A stretch of DNA of 64,000 bases, from NCBI GenBank assembly GCA_022360655.1, contig JAKSCK010000255.1, positions 62,001-126,000 on the forward strand, in the 5' to 3' direction. Within the stretch, counting starts at the first letter, position 1. Each line of letters opens with the position of its first letter. Below are positions 35,627 through 44,483 of this stretch, piece by piece. The notes beneath the pieces are model-generated. The model saw only the letters and a program-made list of their open reading frames with translations, had not been told where the DNA came from and did no database searches. The DNA comes from Spirochaetales bacterium. GTDB taxonomy: Bacteria > Spirochaetota > Spirochaetia > DSM-2461. The position numbers were made by a program, and so were the translations under genes.

Positions 35627-36259
35627 ATGAAGCTGAAGTACAACGCCCCGGCGAGTCTCACCTTCGCCCTGGTGGCGACCCTTGTCCTTCTCATTGATGT
35701 GTCCGTGATGCCTGGCATCATAGAAGCTCTCTTCACCGCAGAGGGCTCCAAAACCTTTCGGGTGGATAATATTCCAGCCTATGTGCGGATGTTCACCCAT
35801 GTCTTTGGCCATGCGAGTTGGGACCATCTTCTGGCCAACCTCACTCTCATCCTTCTGCTGGGTCCCATCCTGGAAGAAAAACACGGCACACGTCCCTTGG
35901 CCTGGATGATGGTGTTCACAGCGGGAATCAATGGACTCATCAATGCCCTGTTTTTTGAAACCCAACTCATTGGTTCGAGTGGAATTGCCTTCATGATGAT
36001 TCTGCTGGTGAGCTTTGCAAATACCTCTGCCGGCGAGTTTCCCCTTTCTGCCATTCTGGTGGTGGGGCTCTACCTCTTTAAGGAGCTCTTGGCCATATTC
36101 CGTTATGATGATGTGTCCCAGGTTTCCCATCTCATTGGGGCTGCCTGTGGAGCCATCTATGGCTTTGCCCGCACCGTTGGCGCAGGCCGTGCAGCACGTC
36201 GACAAAAATCCTCCCCGCCACCAGCAGGAGCAGCTCCAGGCAGCACCATCGTGAACTAA
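35627..36259 (+). CDS. Rhomboid-family intramembrane protease
   Basis: A 210-residue membrane protein with six helices. Rhomboid hallmarks are the HxxxN motif ([13 protein letters not shown]), the nucleophile in [14 protein letters not shown] (GSSG), and the partner histidine in [17 protein letters not shown] basic proline/alanine-rich tail follows. It would cleave transmembrane substrates in the inner membrane; targets are unknown. The start has no ribosome-binding site; GATAAG ends six bases before it. prfA follows after 47 bases. Confidence 0.85.
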   Translation: MKLKYNAPASLTFALVATLVLLIDVSVMPGIIEALFTAEGSKTFRVDNIPAYVRMFTHVFGHASWDHLLANLTLILLLGPILEEKHGTRPLAWMMVFTAGINGLINALFFETQLIGSSGIAFMMILLVSFANTSAGEFPLSAILVVGLYLFKELLAIFRYDDVSQVSHLIGAACGAIYGFARTVGAGRAARRQKSSPPPAGAAPGSTIVN

Positions 36260-36306
36260 GACCAAGCGGGTTTCCTGGACCGGGAATCGGTGATATCGTG
36301 TCCCTC

Positions 36307-37386
36307 ATGACCGACACCACCCTTCTAGAACAACGATTAGCCAGTCTGGAAACCCGCCACAGCGAGCTCACCCAGGCCATTGCTGATCCTGAACTTCCCA
36401 AAAACCCGAAACTCTATAAAGAAACCATGCAGGAATTTGGCCACTTGGAAGAAACCATGGCGGCCTACACCGAATTCCGTGGTAAAAAAACCGAACTCCA
36501 AGATGCCCATCAAATGGCTGAGGGGGAAGATGACCCAGAACTCAAAGCCATGGCGGCCGAAGAGATTGCCCCCTTGGAAGAAGAGGTTGAAAAGCTGATT
36601 CAGCGCCTCAAAGTTCTTTTGGTTCCCCGAGATCCCCTGGATGGAAAAGACATCATTGTAGAAATCCGGGCCGGAACAGGTGGCGATGAAGCCAGCCTCT
36701 TTGTCGCTGATCTCTACCGCATGTATGGACGCTATGCCGAAGCCCGCAAGTGGAAGGTGGAGGTGATGGAAGCCAGCGAAACCGAGGCTGGTGGATTCAA
36801 AGAAATCATCTTCTCTGTGGGCGGAAAAAGCGTCTATGGAAACCTTCGCTATGAATCTGGTGTTCACCGTGTTCAACGGGTTCCCGCCACCGAATCCCAG
36901 GGACGAATCCACACCTCAGCTGTAACCGTCGCCGTACTTCCTGAGGCCGAAGACACAGATATTGAAATCAAAGACGCCGATTTGAAAATTGACGTGTACC
37001 GCTCCAGTGGTCCTGGGGGCCAGAGTGTGAACACCACCGACTCGGCCGTGCGCATCACCCACCTTCCCACAGGTTTGGTGGTGACCTGTCAGGATGAGAA
37101 GAGTCAAATCAAGAACAAAGCCAAAGCCCTGCGGGTGCTCCGAAGCCGTCTCTATGAAGCCGAAGAAGCTAAGAAACAGGCCGAACGAGCCGCAGCTCGA
37201 AAAAGTCAGGTAGGATCTGGGGATCGTTCAGAACGGATTCGAACCTACAACTTCCCCCAGAGTCGGGTCACCGACCACCGCATCAACCTCACCCTCTACA
37301 AGCTGGATCAGGTGATGCAAGGTGAATTGGATGAGGTGATTGACGCTCTCAAAGTCAGCGCCTTGGAAGATGCTCTCAAAGCGTAA
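36307..37386 (+). CDS. prfA: Peptide chain release factor 1
   Basis: A 359-residue class I release factor that reads UAA and UAG. The stop-codon motif PAT appears in [10 protein letters not shown] (SPF would indicate RF2), and the catalytic GGQ loop is [17 protein letters not shown]. Full length for the family. ATG 36307 is preferred over GTG 36298; neither has a good ribosome-binding site. Its methyltransferase partner gene prmC lies about 2 kb downstream, separated by a MATE pump gene on the other strand. Confidence 0.96.
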   Translation: MTDTTLLEQRLASLETRHSELTQAIADPELPKNPKLYKETMQEFGHLEETMAAYTEFRGKKTELQDAHQMAEGEDDPELKAMAAEEIAPLEEEVEKLIQRLKVLLVPRDPLDGKDIIVEIRAGTGGDEASLFVADLYRMYGRYAEARKWKVEVMEASETEAGGFKEIIFSVGGKSVYGNLRYESGVHRVQRVPATESQGRIHTSAVTVAVLPEAEDTDIEIKDADLKIDVYRSSGPGGQSVNTTDSAVRITHLPTGLVVTCQDEKSQIKNKAKALRVLRSRLYEAEEAKKQAERAAARKSQVGSGDRSERIRTYNFPQSRVTDHRINLTLYKLDQVMQGELDEVIDALKVSALEDALKA

Positions 37387-37400
37387 TATTTTGATTTTTT

Positions 37401-37428
37401 AAATCGACCCCCGGCTCCGCCGGGGGGT
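37401..37428 (-). repeat. Intergenic hairpin with TCGATTT flank (copy 6)
   Basis: CCCCCGGC and GCCGGGGG form an eight-base stem with a TCC loop, preceded by AAATCGA. Read on the minus strand the flank is TCGATTTAAAAAATC, whose T/A-rich continuation could help termination of prfA or of the convergent MATE gene. Confidence 0.75.
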
Positions 37429-37435
37429 GTTCTAT

Positions 37436-38968
37436 TTACTCCTGAGCCATCACAACCGATTCTTGGGACGCTCCAATATTCTCTTCAACAGCACAAGAAG
37501 ACTCGCCTCCAGTCCGTTGATACACAGCTTGTCCCGATAACAGCTTTTTCCAGTACCCCTCCGTCCAGGTCACAGCTAAAACTGCCACAATCAAATTCCC
37601 AGCAATGATGCCTCCCCAAACACCATAGATGCCCCAATGAAAAAGAGAGGTAAAGATGTACACAAAGGGAAGCACAAAACCCAGCATTCGCAAACCTGTA
37701 ATCACAAGTGCCGGCCATGGGCGCCCATTGGCTTGAAAAACGGCACGGGCCGTGATGGCCACAGCGGCAAAAAGGAAGGAATACTCCAGTATGTAGGTTT
37801 GAAGAACGGAGTATCGGAGAACCGTGGCATCTGAGGTGAAGATGCTGTACACCAAGGGTGCCAAAAGAACCATCATGGTGGCTGTGACCGTCACGGAAGC
37901 AATAGCAATGAGTGCACCAATTCTCCATGATTTCCGAGCCCGTTCCATTAAACCCCGTCCCATATTCTGCCCCACTACCGTCATCAACGCAGAGGAAAGA
38001 GCAAAGATAGGAATCAATACAATTTGATCCATTCGTCCACAAAGTGATGCCGCCGTCACCGTACGTGGATCAATTCCAATCATGATGCGGTTGAGCACAA
38101 GGAAGGTCACTGACATCATGATTTGAGCCAGAGTCTGAGGAAAGCCCACACTCAGAATCTTCTCAATCAAATGCAAGCGCACATGTTTTGGACTCCAAGC
38201 CACAGGAACACGAGTTTTTTTTGCAGCAAAAACCCAAATGAGGTACACCGCTGCAAGGGATTGTCCCAGAACAGTGGCCAACGCAGCTCCTCGAACCCCC
38301 ATATTCAAGCCAGGAAGAAAGGCCACCCGTTCCAAAATGAAGAACGGATCTAAAAAAATGTTGACAAGGTTACCCAAAATCATGGCTCGCATCATGTATT
38401 TGACTTGGCCTTCGCCTTGAATCACACCAATGAGAACCTGCATGGTGAGCATGGCACCAAGACCAGGTAAAATCCACTGAAAGTAATCTAGAGCATGACG
38501 AGCATAGTCGCCTTGTGCCCCCATGGCTGAAACAATTCCATCACTGAAGATATAACCTAGAAGAACGGAGAGAACTCCCAATACCAGGGCCAAAGCCACA
38601 CCGGAATCTGCCACCCGGCTCAGCACCCCATTATCGCGCTCTCCAATGGCACGAGCCACCAAGGAACTCACTCCAATCATGAGACCATTGGCCATGGCAA
38701 CAAAAAGGAACACCACTGGAAAAATCAGTCCAGAACCACCAATGATAGAAGGATCAGAAGGATCAATGGAGCTGATAAAATAGGTATCAACAATGGTATA
38801 GGCAATGTTAAACAGCATCCCCATCATCATGGGGAGGGCTAAGCGAATCAAAAGAGGTCCAAGAGGTCCGTCAAACATTCCAGGCACATCTTTATGGCTC
38901 ACCGCTGTGGAGTGATTCTCTTGAGGGATGGTCTCACCCTCGTGTTTTTCTAAATTCTTGGGATTCAT
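37436..38968 (-). CDS. MATE-family multidrug efflux protein
   Basis: A 510-residue inner-membrane antiporter with 12 helices in two homologous halves, starting PLGPLLIRLALPMMMGMLFNIAYTIVDTYFIS. It would export cationic drugs or metabolites using Na+ or H+. The N-terminal ~35 residues are hydrophilic and the last ~40 form a polar tail. ATG 38968 is chosen because a strong promoter (TTGACC, 17 bases, GATAGT) ends seven bases before it; GTG 38977 would overlap the promoter. It lies between prfA and prmC on the opposite strand. Confidence 0.9.
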   Translation of the reverse strand: MNPKNLEKHEGETIPQENHSTAVSHKDVPGMFDGPLGPLLIRLALPMMMGMLFNIAYTIVDTYFISSIDPSDPSIIGGSGLIFPVVFLFVAMANGLMIGVSSLVARAIGERDNGVLSRVADSGVALALVLGVLSVLLGYIFSDGIVSAMGAQGDYARHALDYFQWILPGLGAMLTMQVLIGVIQGEGQVKYMMRAMILGNLVNIFLDPFFILERVAFLPGLNMGVRGAALATVLGQSLAAVYLIWVFAAKKTRVPVAWSPKHVRLHLIEKILSVGFPQTLAQIMMSVTFLVLNRIMIGIDPRTVTAASLCGRMDQIVLIPIFALSSALMTVVGQNMGRGLMERARKSWRIGALIAIASVTVTATMMVLLAPLVYSIFTSDATVLRYSVLQTYILEYSFLFAAVAITARAVFQANGRPWPALVITGLRMLGFVLPFVYIFTSLFHWGIYGVWGGIIAGNLIVAVLAVTWTEGYWKKLLSGQAVYQRTGGESSCAVEENIGASQESVVMAQE

Positions 38969-38975
38969 GTTCCCC

Positions 38976-39004
38976 ACTATCTGTGGATATTTTTAAACGG
39001 TCAA
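38976..39004 (-). promoter_or_regulatory. Promoter of the MATE gene
   Basis: On the minus strand TTGACC (39004-38999) and GATAGT (38981-38976) are 17 bases apart, with ATG 38968 seven bases after the -10. Confidence 0.65.
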
Positions 39005-39296
39005 GGCTCTTTTTAAAATCAATTTACAGGATTTCATGCATCAATAATCAACCTTGTGCCACACCTTAATCAATTCAATTCTATTTTATTTCAATATATG
39101 CATTTAAGCTCATAAAGAATTATTTATATTTATTATTATATAAAGACAAAAAAAACATGATTTTTTCTCAAGCTTCCTAAGAGGGAATGAAGGAGAAACC
39201 TTTAACATGTGCAAGAATATTTCCCATAAGAAACCTATGTTTTTCAATCTTTCTCATGAAAAAATAGGATTTATTCGGTTTAGAAAACCTCATCAG
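39005..39296. other. AT-rich intergenic region without a gene
   Basis: This stretch between the divergent MATE and prmC promoters is much richer in A and T than the surroundings, especially about 39070-39170 (runs such as TTATTTATATTTATTATTA and eight As). No convincing ORF, tRNA or strong hairpin is seen. It may act as upstream promoter elements or hold a small RNA; neither can be shown from the sequence. Confidence 0.5.
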
Positions 39297-39325
39297 TGGA
39301 CGTAAAGCCTCAAGATGGGCACAAT
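39297..39325 (+). promoter_or_regulatory. Promoter of prmC-rel
   Basis: TGGACG (39297-39302) and CACAAT (39320-39325) are 17 bases apart, and the -10 ends six bases before ATG 39332. Confidence 0.5.
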
Positions 39326-39331
39326 CCCTCC

Positions 39332-40186
39332 ATGACCATCCGCGAGGCCCTTCATTGGGGAAAATTACAACTACAAGAAATGGATGATAATGATACACCC
39401 TCCCTTGATGCCGCCCTACTCTTAGCTCATGTTCTCCAGATTTCTCGCGAACGTCTCTACATGGAACTCTCCAGTTCATTGTCTCGTCAAAAACAAGAGG
39501 AATACACGGTCATACTGAACCAGCGAGCCACAGGAGAACCTGTGGCTTGGATACTTGGAACCAAAGAGTTTTGGGGGCGAGATTATCGGGTGGGACCGGG
39601 TGTACTCTGCCCAAGACCGGATTCCGAGGTTCTCATTGAAGCTGTCAGTGCATCCATGCAGGAATGGCAACAAGGTGGACGACTTCATGATTGCTGCTGT
39701 GGTCCCGGAACTCTTGGTCTTGCCTTAGCCGCAGATCATCCTCACTGGAAGGTGAGTGCTTCGGATATTTCACCCCATGCTCAAAAGTACTTTCTCATCA
39801 ATTCCCAGCGTTTGACACAAAACCAAGTTCCCTATGTTCATAGCAACCTGATGAATGCGGTTGAAGGTCCCTTTGAAATCATCATTTCCAATCCGCCCTA
39901 TCTCACTCCTCTTGAAACAGAAGAAAGAAAGAATCGAGGCTGGCAGGAACCAAGCCTGGCCTTGGATGGTGGAGACCATGATGGATTGGCTCTCATTCGC
40001 CGCCTGATTCCCCAATGTGCTAGCCGTCTTGTGAAGGGTGGAAAGCTCTTCCTTGAGGCGGACCCCTTGCAGATGCCCCTGATAAGTCGAATACTGTCGA
40101 ACAACGGCTTTGCGGACATCCGGATCATTCCTGATCTGGGGGGACGAGACCGGGTTGCCGCCGCCGTATGGAAAGGGGCAACATGA
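39332..40186 (+). CDS. prmC: Peptide chain release factor N5-glutamine methyltransferase
   Basis: A 284-residue SAM-dependent enzyme that methylates the glutamine of the GGQ motif in release factors. The N-terminal helical domain (TIREALHWGKLQLQEMDDNDTPSLDAALLLAHVL) precedes the Rossmann domain, with SAM-binding LHDCCCGPGTLGLALA (usually D-x-G-T-G-S-G; here CCGPG) and the substrate-binding NPPY in IISNPPYLTP. ATG 39332 is preferred over GTG 39296. Its stop overlaps the rel start as ATGA, so both are in one operon. Confidence 0.92.
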   Translation: MTIREALHWGKLQLQEMDDNDTPSLDAALLLAHVLQISRERLYMELSSSLSRQKQEEYTVILNQRATGEPVAWILGTKEFWGRDYRVGPGVLCPRPDSEVLIEAVSASMQEWQQGGRLHDCCCGPGTLGLALAADHPHWKVSASDISPHAQKYFLINSQRLTQNQVPYVHSNLMNAVEGPFEIIISNPPYLTPLETEERKNRGWQEPSLALDGGDHDGLALIRRLIPQCASRLVKGGKLFLEADPLQMPLISRILSNNGFADIRIIPDLGGRDRVAAAVWKGAT

Positions 40187-42258
40187 GTCCGTTGAGTGAC
40201 AAGCTAATCCTCTCTGACACAGATCTTGATGCACAGATTCGGCATTTCACCGGACGATTGGATAACTATCCCCGGAGTGAACGCCGGGATATTCTCCGAG
40301 CCCTTCATTGGTCACGAAAACTTCATGAAGGTCAGCAACGGGCATCTGGTGAGCCCTACATCATTCATCCCCTTCGAACCGCAGAAATTCTCATTGATTT
40401 TCGAATGGATCCAGCCACCATCAAAGGTGCTCTTCTCCATGATGTTCTGGAAGACACGGAAGTGGACCGCAGTGAACTGGTGGAAAAGTTTGGTGAAGAT
40501 GTGGCCACACTGGTGGATGGCGTCACAAAAATTGATGACATGGATGTGGGAAAAAGTGCCCGAAAAGCCGCATCCTTGAGAAAAATGGTTTGGGCCATGG
40601 TGGAAGACCTGCGGGTGATTTTCATCAAACTGGCGGATAAGCGCCATAATATGAATACCCTGCAATACATCACGGAAGATGAGCGCCGTTTACGAATCGC
40701 CCGTGAATGTCTGGAAATCTATGCCCCCATGGCTGGCAAACTGGGAATGAGTTCCCTCAAAAGCGAGCTGGAAGATTTAAGCCTCAAATACCTTAAACCA
40801 GAAACGTATGCCCAAATCAAGGAGCATATTGCTCTCAAAAAAGCCGAACGTGGTCATTATTTAGAGAAAATCCAAGGCAACCTTCTTCAAGCAGCAAACC
40901 AATCACGAATGCGAATTGAAGTGGCCACCCGTGCCAAACATTTTTACTCCATCTATCGGAAAATGAAGGACAAGGGCAAAGATCTTGAAGAGATCTATGA
41001 TTTATTGGGTGTGCGTGTTCTTTGCGATACCCCAGAAGCCTGTTATGTCATGCTTGGGGTGGTGCATCGCCTCTGGGTTCCTCTTGAAGGTCGATTCAAA
41101 GATTACATTGCCAGCCCCAAAGGCAATGGATACCAATCCCTCCATACCACTGTTCTCACCGAGGGAGGACGCCCACTAGAAATCCAAATTCGCAGCCGAA
41201 CCATGCATGAAACGGCAGAATTTGGGATAGCAGCCCATTGGGCTTACAAAGAGGGAAAAAGTCCCGATCAAATCCATCCCCGTCAGGTGGCTGTGGTAAA
41301 ACAGCTTCAAACCCTTCGTGATGAAGGTCATGATGATGATGCTGGAGAATTTTTGGATGCCATTAAACGGGATGTACTTCGGGATTCCATCATTGTGTAC
41401 ACTCCCAAAGGAGATCCAATCGAGCTTCCAGAAGGATCTACAGCCATAGATTTGGCCTATAGCATCCACTCGGAAATTGGTGAGCATTGTTTAGGGGCCA
41501 AAGCCAATGGGGCCATCATCCCTCTGACTCGCCCATTGGAAAACACCCAAACCGTACAGATTCTCACCTCTCCAAATGCCCATCCACATGTGAACTGGCT
41601 TAAACATGTCCGGAGTGCTCGAGCACGCGGGAAAATCCGTGCCTGGTTGAACAGCCATGATGCCAATGTTCTCATTGATCGGAATATTGTGGCTCGACAA
41701 AAACCATCCGTTCCCCAAGAAGAACCCTCTCCACCTCCAGAAACGAATGAATCCAGCTCCTCCAAGTTGGAAACCCAGGTTTTGGATCAAGAAAAGGTGG
41801 GCATCACCATTGGTGAAGAACGAAATATGATGATCAAAATCAGCCAATGCTGTGCCCCGGTTCCAGGCGATCGCATCATTGGATATGTCTCCCGGGGAAG
41901 AGGCATTGTTGTGCACAAAGAGAATTGTCCAAACCTCAAAGGCATTGAAGATTTTGATGAACGTCGTATTCAAGTTGATTGGGAAACAGCCAGTTCTCGA
42001 ACAACCCAAAGATTCCGCATCCATTCCCGATATACCCATGATCTTTTCAGTGAAATTGAAGCGGCCATTCGAAAATTCCATGGCCACCTGATTTCAGGTA
42101 GCTTAGATGAAACAGAACGGGGTGACTTAGAAGGATTCTTTACCGTTGAAATGGAAAGCCGTGATGATTTTAAAAAAATCTCAAAGAGCATACGGGCCAT
42201 TCCCACGGTGCTCTCCATTTCCAAGGTTCAGAATTTTCAAAATCGATATTATGGCTAA
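40183..42258 (+). CDS. Bifunctional (p)ppGpp synthetase/hydrolase Rel
   Basis: A 691-residue stringent-response enzyme. The HD hydrolase domain has IIHPLRTAEIL, ALLHDVLEDTEV and LADKRHNMNTL, so hydrolysis looks intact. The synthetase domain contains FYSIYRKMKDKGKDLEEIYDLLGVRVLC and SPKGNGYQSLHTTV. TGS (IIVYTPKGDPIELPEGSTAIDLAYSIHSEIG) and a C-terminal ACT domain follow, joined by a proline/serine/glutamate-rich linker around 510-535. ATG 40183 overlaps the prmC stop and has AAAGGGG upstream; ATG 40168 is the alternative. A single long Rel is usual outside the gamma/beta-proteobacteria. Confidence 0.94.
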   Translation: MSPLSDKLILSDTDLDAQIRHFTGRLDNYPRSERRDILRALHWSRKLHEGQQRASGEPYIIHPLRTAEILIDFRMDPATIKGALLHDVLEDTEVDRSELVEKFGEDVATLVDGVTKIDDMDVGKSARKAASLRKMVWAMVEDLRVIFIKLADKRHNMNTLQYITEDERRLRIARECLEIYAPMAGKLGMSSLKSELEDLSLKYLKPETYAQIKEHIALKKAERGHYLEKIQGNLLQAANQSRMRIEVATRAKHFYSIYRKMKDKGKDLEEIYDLLGVRVLCDTPEACYVMLGVVHRLWVPLEGRFKDYIASPKGNGYQSLHTTVLTEGGRPLEIQIRSRTMHETAEFGIAAHWAYKEGKSPDQIHPRQVAVVKQLQTLRDEGHDDDAGEFLDAIKRDVLRDSIIVYTPKGDPIELPEGSTAIDLAYSIHSEIGEHCLGAKANGAIIPLTRPLENTQTVQILTSPNAHPHVNWLKHVRSARARGKIRAWLNSHDANVLIDRNIVARQKPSVPQEEPSPPPETNESSSSKLETQVLDQEKVGITIGEERNMMIKISQCCAPVPGDRIIGYVSRGRGIVVHKENCPNLKGIEDFDERRIQVDWETASSRTTQRFRIHSRYTHDLFSEIEAAIRKFHGHLISGSLDETERGDLEGFFTVEMESRDDFKKISKSIRAIPTVLSISKVQNFQNRYYG

Positions 42259-42304
42259 TGTCCAAAGAGAAAACATTCGCTATTACATCAAACGCTGAAA
42301 AAAC

Positions 42305-42328
42305 ACCCCGCAAAGCGGGGTCGATAAG
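42305..42328 (+). repeat. Intergenic hairpin with TCGATAAG flank (copy 7)
   Basis: ACCCCGC and GCGGGGT form a seven-base stem around AAA, running into TCGATAAG. It lies 47 bases after rel and just upstream of trmL. Confidence 0.72.
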
Positions 42329-42348
42329 ACGTTTTTAAGGAACATATA

Positions 42349-42843
42349 ATGGAATTGCACATCGTTCTCCATGAACCAGAGATTCCCCAAAATACAGGGA
42401 GTATTGGACGCACATGCATGGCTGTAGGTGCCCGCTTGCATCTGATACGCCCTCTTGGTTTTTCATTAGACAGCAAATATTTAAAACGAGCAGGATTGGA
42501 TTATTGGGCGGATTTAGATTGGGAGATTCATGAGAATTGGGAGGCTTTTCAAAGCGCCTATCCTGATGCACCACTGTGGTATTTCACCACCAAGGCCAAG
42601 AAATCCCATGTTGAGGGACAGTTCTCCCAACGTGTGTTTCTTGTTTTTGGAAAGGAAACAGCGGGACTACCTGATGAAATGATTGCTCAAGATATGGATC
42701 ATTGTCTACGCATTCCCATCCATGAAAAAGCACGTTCTCTCAACCTTTCTGTGGCCGTTGGAGTGGCAGCCTATGAGGCCCTGCGCCAGGGAGATTTTTC
42801 AGGATTATCATCTTCTGATCCGGAGAACAGAATTACCTTATAG
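42349..42843 (+). CDS. trmL: tRNA (cytidine/uridine-34 2'-O)-methyltransferase TrmL
   Basis: A 164-residue SPOUT-fold enzyme methylating the wobble ribose of leucine tRNAs. The TrmL signature is clear: LHEPEIPQNTGSIGRTCMAVGARLHLIRPLGFSL, then VFLVFGKETAGLPDEM and the trefoil-knot LRIPIHEKARSLNLSVAVGVAAYEALRQ. Length is normal for the family. An AAGGA ribosome-binding site precedes the ATG. A strong bidirectional hairpin follows. Confidence 0.93.
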   Translation: MELHIVLHEPEIPQNTGSIGRTCMAVGARLHLIRPLGFSLDSKYLKRAGLDYWADLDWEIHENWEAFQSAYPDAPLWYFTTKAKKSHVEGQFSQRVFLVFGKETAGLPDEMIAQDMDHCLRIPIHEKARSLNLSVAVGVAAYEALRQGDFSGLSSSDPENRITL

Positions 42844-42857
42844 ATGTTGAAAATCAC

Positions 42858-42900
42858 ATATTGAGCCTCGTAAAGTATGCATCCTCGAGGCTCAATATTT
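42858..42900. terminator. Bidirectional terminator between trmL and response regulator
   Basis: TATTGAGCCTCG and CGAGGCTCAATA form a stem of about 13 base pairs (42858-42870 with 42886-42898) around a 15-base loop, followed by TTT on the plus strand and TGTGATTTT on the minus strand. Confidence 0.75.
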
Positions 42901-42905
42901 GCGAT

Positions 42906-43604
42906 TCATGCAATCCGCTGCCCCATGAATCGATACCCATATCCACGCTGGGTCCGTATCCAACCAGCACCTCCCAATTTCTTCCGGAGATTTTTCACAT
43001 AGGTATCCACAAGTCGGTCATATCCTTCGTAATCATATCCCATACAAAACTCTAAAATATCGTCACGGGAACGGACTTTTTCGCTGTCCGTGGTGAGAAA
43101 AGAGAGGATGGACCATTCTCGTTCTGTAAAATCGATGTTTTTTCCATCAAGACGGGCGAGTCGGCCTTCCACATCAAGTTCCAAGCGATGATTCTCAAGT
43201 CCCCAATAATGCGAATCCGATTCAATGGGATTCTGAGCGATAAGGGCCAACTTCATGGTGAGAAGATAGGCTGAGGTTTCCCGAGGAATGATGTCATCGG
43301 CTCCCAGTTTGAAAAAAACAATTTCTAAAGCCTGAGAGGGAGTAGAGGCCAAAAAGACAAGAGGCACAGAAGTGGTATGCCGATGCTGTTGAAGCCATTG
43401 TTGAACCAGATCTTCTTGGTCATCAACAATGATGATCATCAATGCAGCCGATGAGAGCATTTCAGATTGAGGTTGTTCTGTATGAAGAACATGAAATCCA
43501 TTCAAAAGAAGGTTTGATTCTAGAAGGGTTTCCTGTTCACTAAACCCCCAGCAGAGAACAGTTCCTTTCGTGGACTTTGTATCAGGCACATTCATCAAAG
43601 GCAT
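42906..43604 (-). CDS. Atypical OmpR-family regulator with degenerate receiver (second of pair)
   Basis: A 232-residue protein with a receiver-like N-terminus and a well-preserved OmpR/PhoB winged helix (FTEREWSILSFLTTDSEKVRSRDDILEF, VDTYVKNLRKKLGGAGWIRTQRGYGYRF). The receiver lacks the N-terminal acidic pair (GTVLCWGFSEQE) and the conserved Lys (GADDIIPRET), although DD follows the third strand (IIIVDDQEDL). It probably works without classical phosphorylation. The start is ATG 43604 or 43595, within the 3' end of the preceding regulator gene, so the two are co-translated. No histidine kinase is coupled. Confidence 0.75.
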   Translation of the reverse strand: MPLMNVPDTKSTKGTVLCWGFSEQETLLESNLLLNGFHVLHTEQPQSEMLSSAALMIIIVDDQEDLVQQWLQQHRHTTSVPLVFLASTPSQALEIVFFKLGADDIIPRETSAYLLTMKLALIAQNPIESDSHYWGLENHRLELDVEGRLARLDGKNIDFTEREWSILSFLTTDSEKVRSRDDILEFCMGYDYEGYDRLVDTYVKNLRKKLGGAGWIRTQRGYGYRFMGQRIA

Positions 43605-44262
43605 AGCCGCTTCCTCGTATGGTTCGGATGAGTCTAGGATCTGGAAGTTTGGCCCGAATTCGACGGATATGATTATCAAAACTCCGTGATCCAACAGGAT
43701 ACTCACGATTTTCAAGAATTCGAGGCAAGGCATCCCGAGGAACAATCTGTCCTTCGTGGTCATGAAGATAGGTCAGGATTCTCCACTCATCTGGTGAGAG
43801 ATCAATGAGAGTTCCATCCACTTCAAATCGATGCGCATTGTGATCAACAAGAACACGTTTAGCCCCCAAAGAAGAGGACGTATTCTGGAGTGACTGAGGG
43901 CGCAATCGTCGTCTTCCACGATTCATTAACGCAGAGAGTCGAAGTTCAAGAATATAGGGAGAAACATTCCGGAAGATGTAATCATCAGCTCCGGCGGAAA
44001 GAGCGGTCAAGGCTTGGACATCATTTCCGTCATCAATGATGCAAAGTACAGGAGAACGAAAGTGCTCTCGAACTTGGGCAATACCAAGAAAGCCTTTTCC
44101 CCCCTCAACCATGGGATCCAGAATAAAAGCATCTGGTAACACTCCATGGGGATTGAGAGACGCTTCTGTCAAAACTTGGTAACCAGAGATTTCAAAGAAT
44201 TGACGTATTTCATCGGTACGTCGTCCTTCTCCGAGGACGGCGATGCAGAATTTGTAACTCAT
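43582..44262 (-). CDS. Atypical OmpR-family regulator with degenerate receiver (first of pair)
   Basis: A 226-residue paralogue-like partner of the next gene. The receiver keeps an Asp at 49 (AFILDPMVEGG) but lacks the acidic pocket near residue 10 (CIAVLGEGRR), the Thr/Ser (LCIIDD) and the Lys (DYIFRN, Arg98). The winged helix is intact (LSPDEWRILTYLHDHEGQIVPRDALP, SFDNHIRRIRAKL, IRGSGYAF). A 13-base direct repeat lies upstream of the ATG and may be its operator. Regulated genes are unknown; the porin gene upstream ends in a terminator. Confidence 0.78.
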   Translation of the reverse strand: MSYKFCIAVLGEGRRTDEIRQFFEISGYQVLTEASLNPHGVLPDAFILDPMVEGGKGFLGIAQVREHFRSPVLCIIDDGNDVQALTALSAGADDYIFRNVSPYILELRLSALMNRGRRRLRPQSLQNTSSSLGAKRVLVDHNAHRFEVDGTLIDLSPDEWRILTYLHDHEGQIVPRDALPRILENREYPVGSRSFDNHIRRIRAKLPDPRLIRTIRGSGYAFDECA

Positions 44263-44267
44263 GAGAC

Positions 44268-44337
44268 TTTATGTGCAATTTCCGTACCAAATAACGAGTG
44301 GTCAGAATGCGTCTAGAAGATTTTTTTATGTGCAATT
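44268..44337. repeat. 13-base direct repeat upstream of the regulator pair
   Basis: TTTATGTGCAATT occurs identically at 44268-44280 and 44325-44337, a 57-base period. The first copy starts five bases before the minus-strand start codon. Spaced direct repeats are typical of OmpR-family binding sites, so autoregulation is likely. Confidence 0.6.
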
Positions 44338-44420
44338 CTTTCTCAGTTTTTCAATGAACGGAAATTTTCTGCACATTTGTTCTCATTGGGTTCAATTGAT
44401 GTTCAGATTGACTCGATGTG

Positions 44421-44454
44421 AAAAAAGCCCCTGGTATAACCCAGGGGCTTTTAT
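44421..44454. terminator. Terminator of the porin-like gene
   Basis: GCCCCTGG and CCAGGGGC form an eight-base stem flanked by six As on the left and four Ts on the right, so it can function in both directions; it serves the minus-strand porin-like gene. Confidence 0.9.
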
Positions 44455-44483
44455 GATTCTAACAGAGTTCTGAAGAAAAGAGA

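Noticed and set aside
35492-36265. Long minus-strand open frame of 257 codons over the rhomboid gene
   Set aside because: It is rich in His, Gly and Lys with no family resemblance, and it is the shadow of a plus-strand gene with clear rhomboid motifs.
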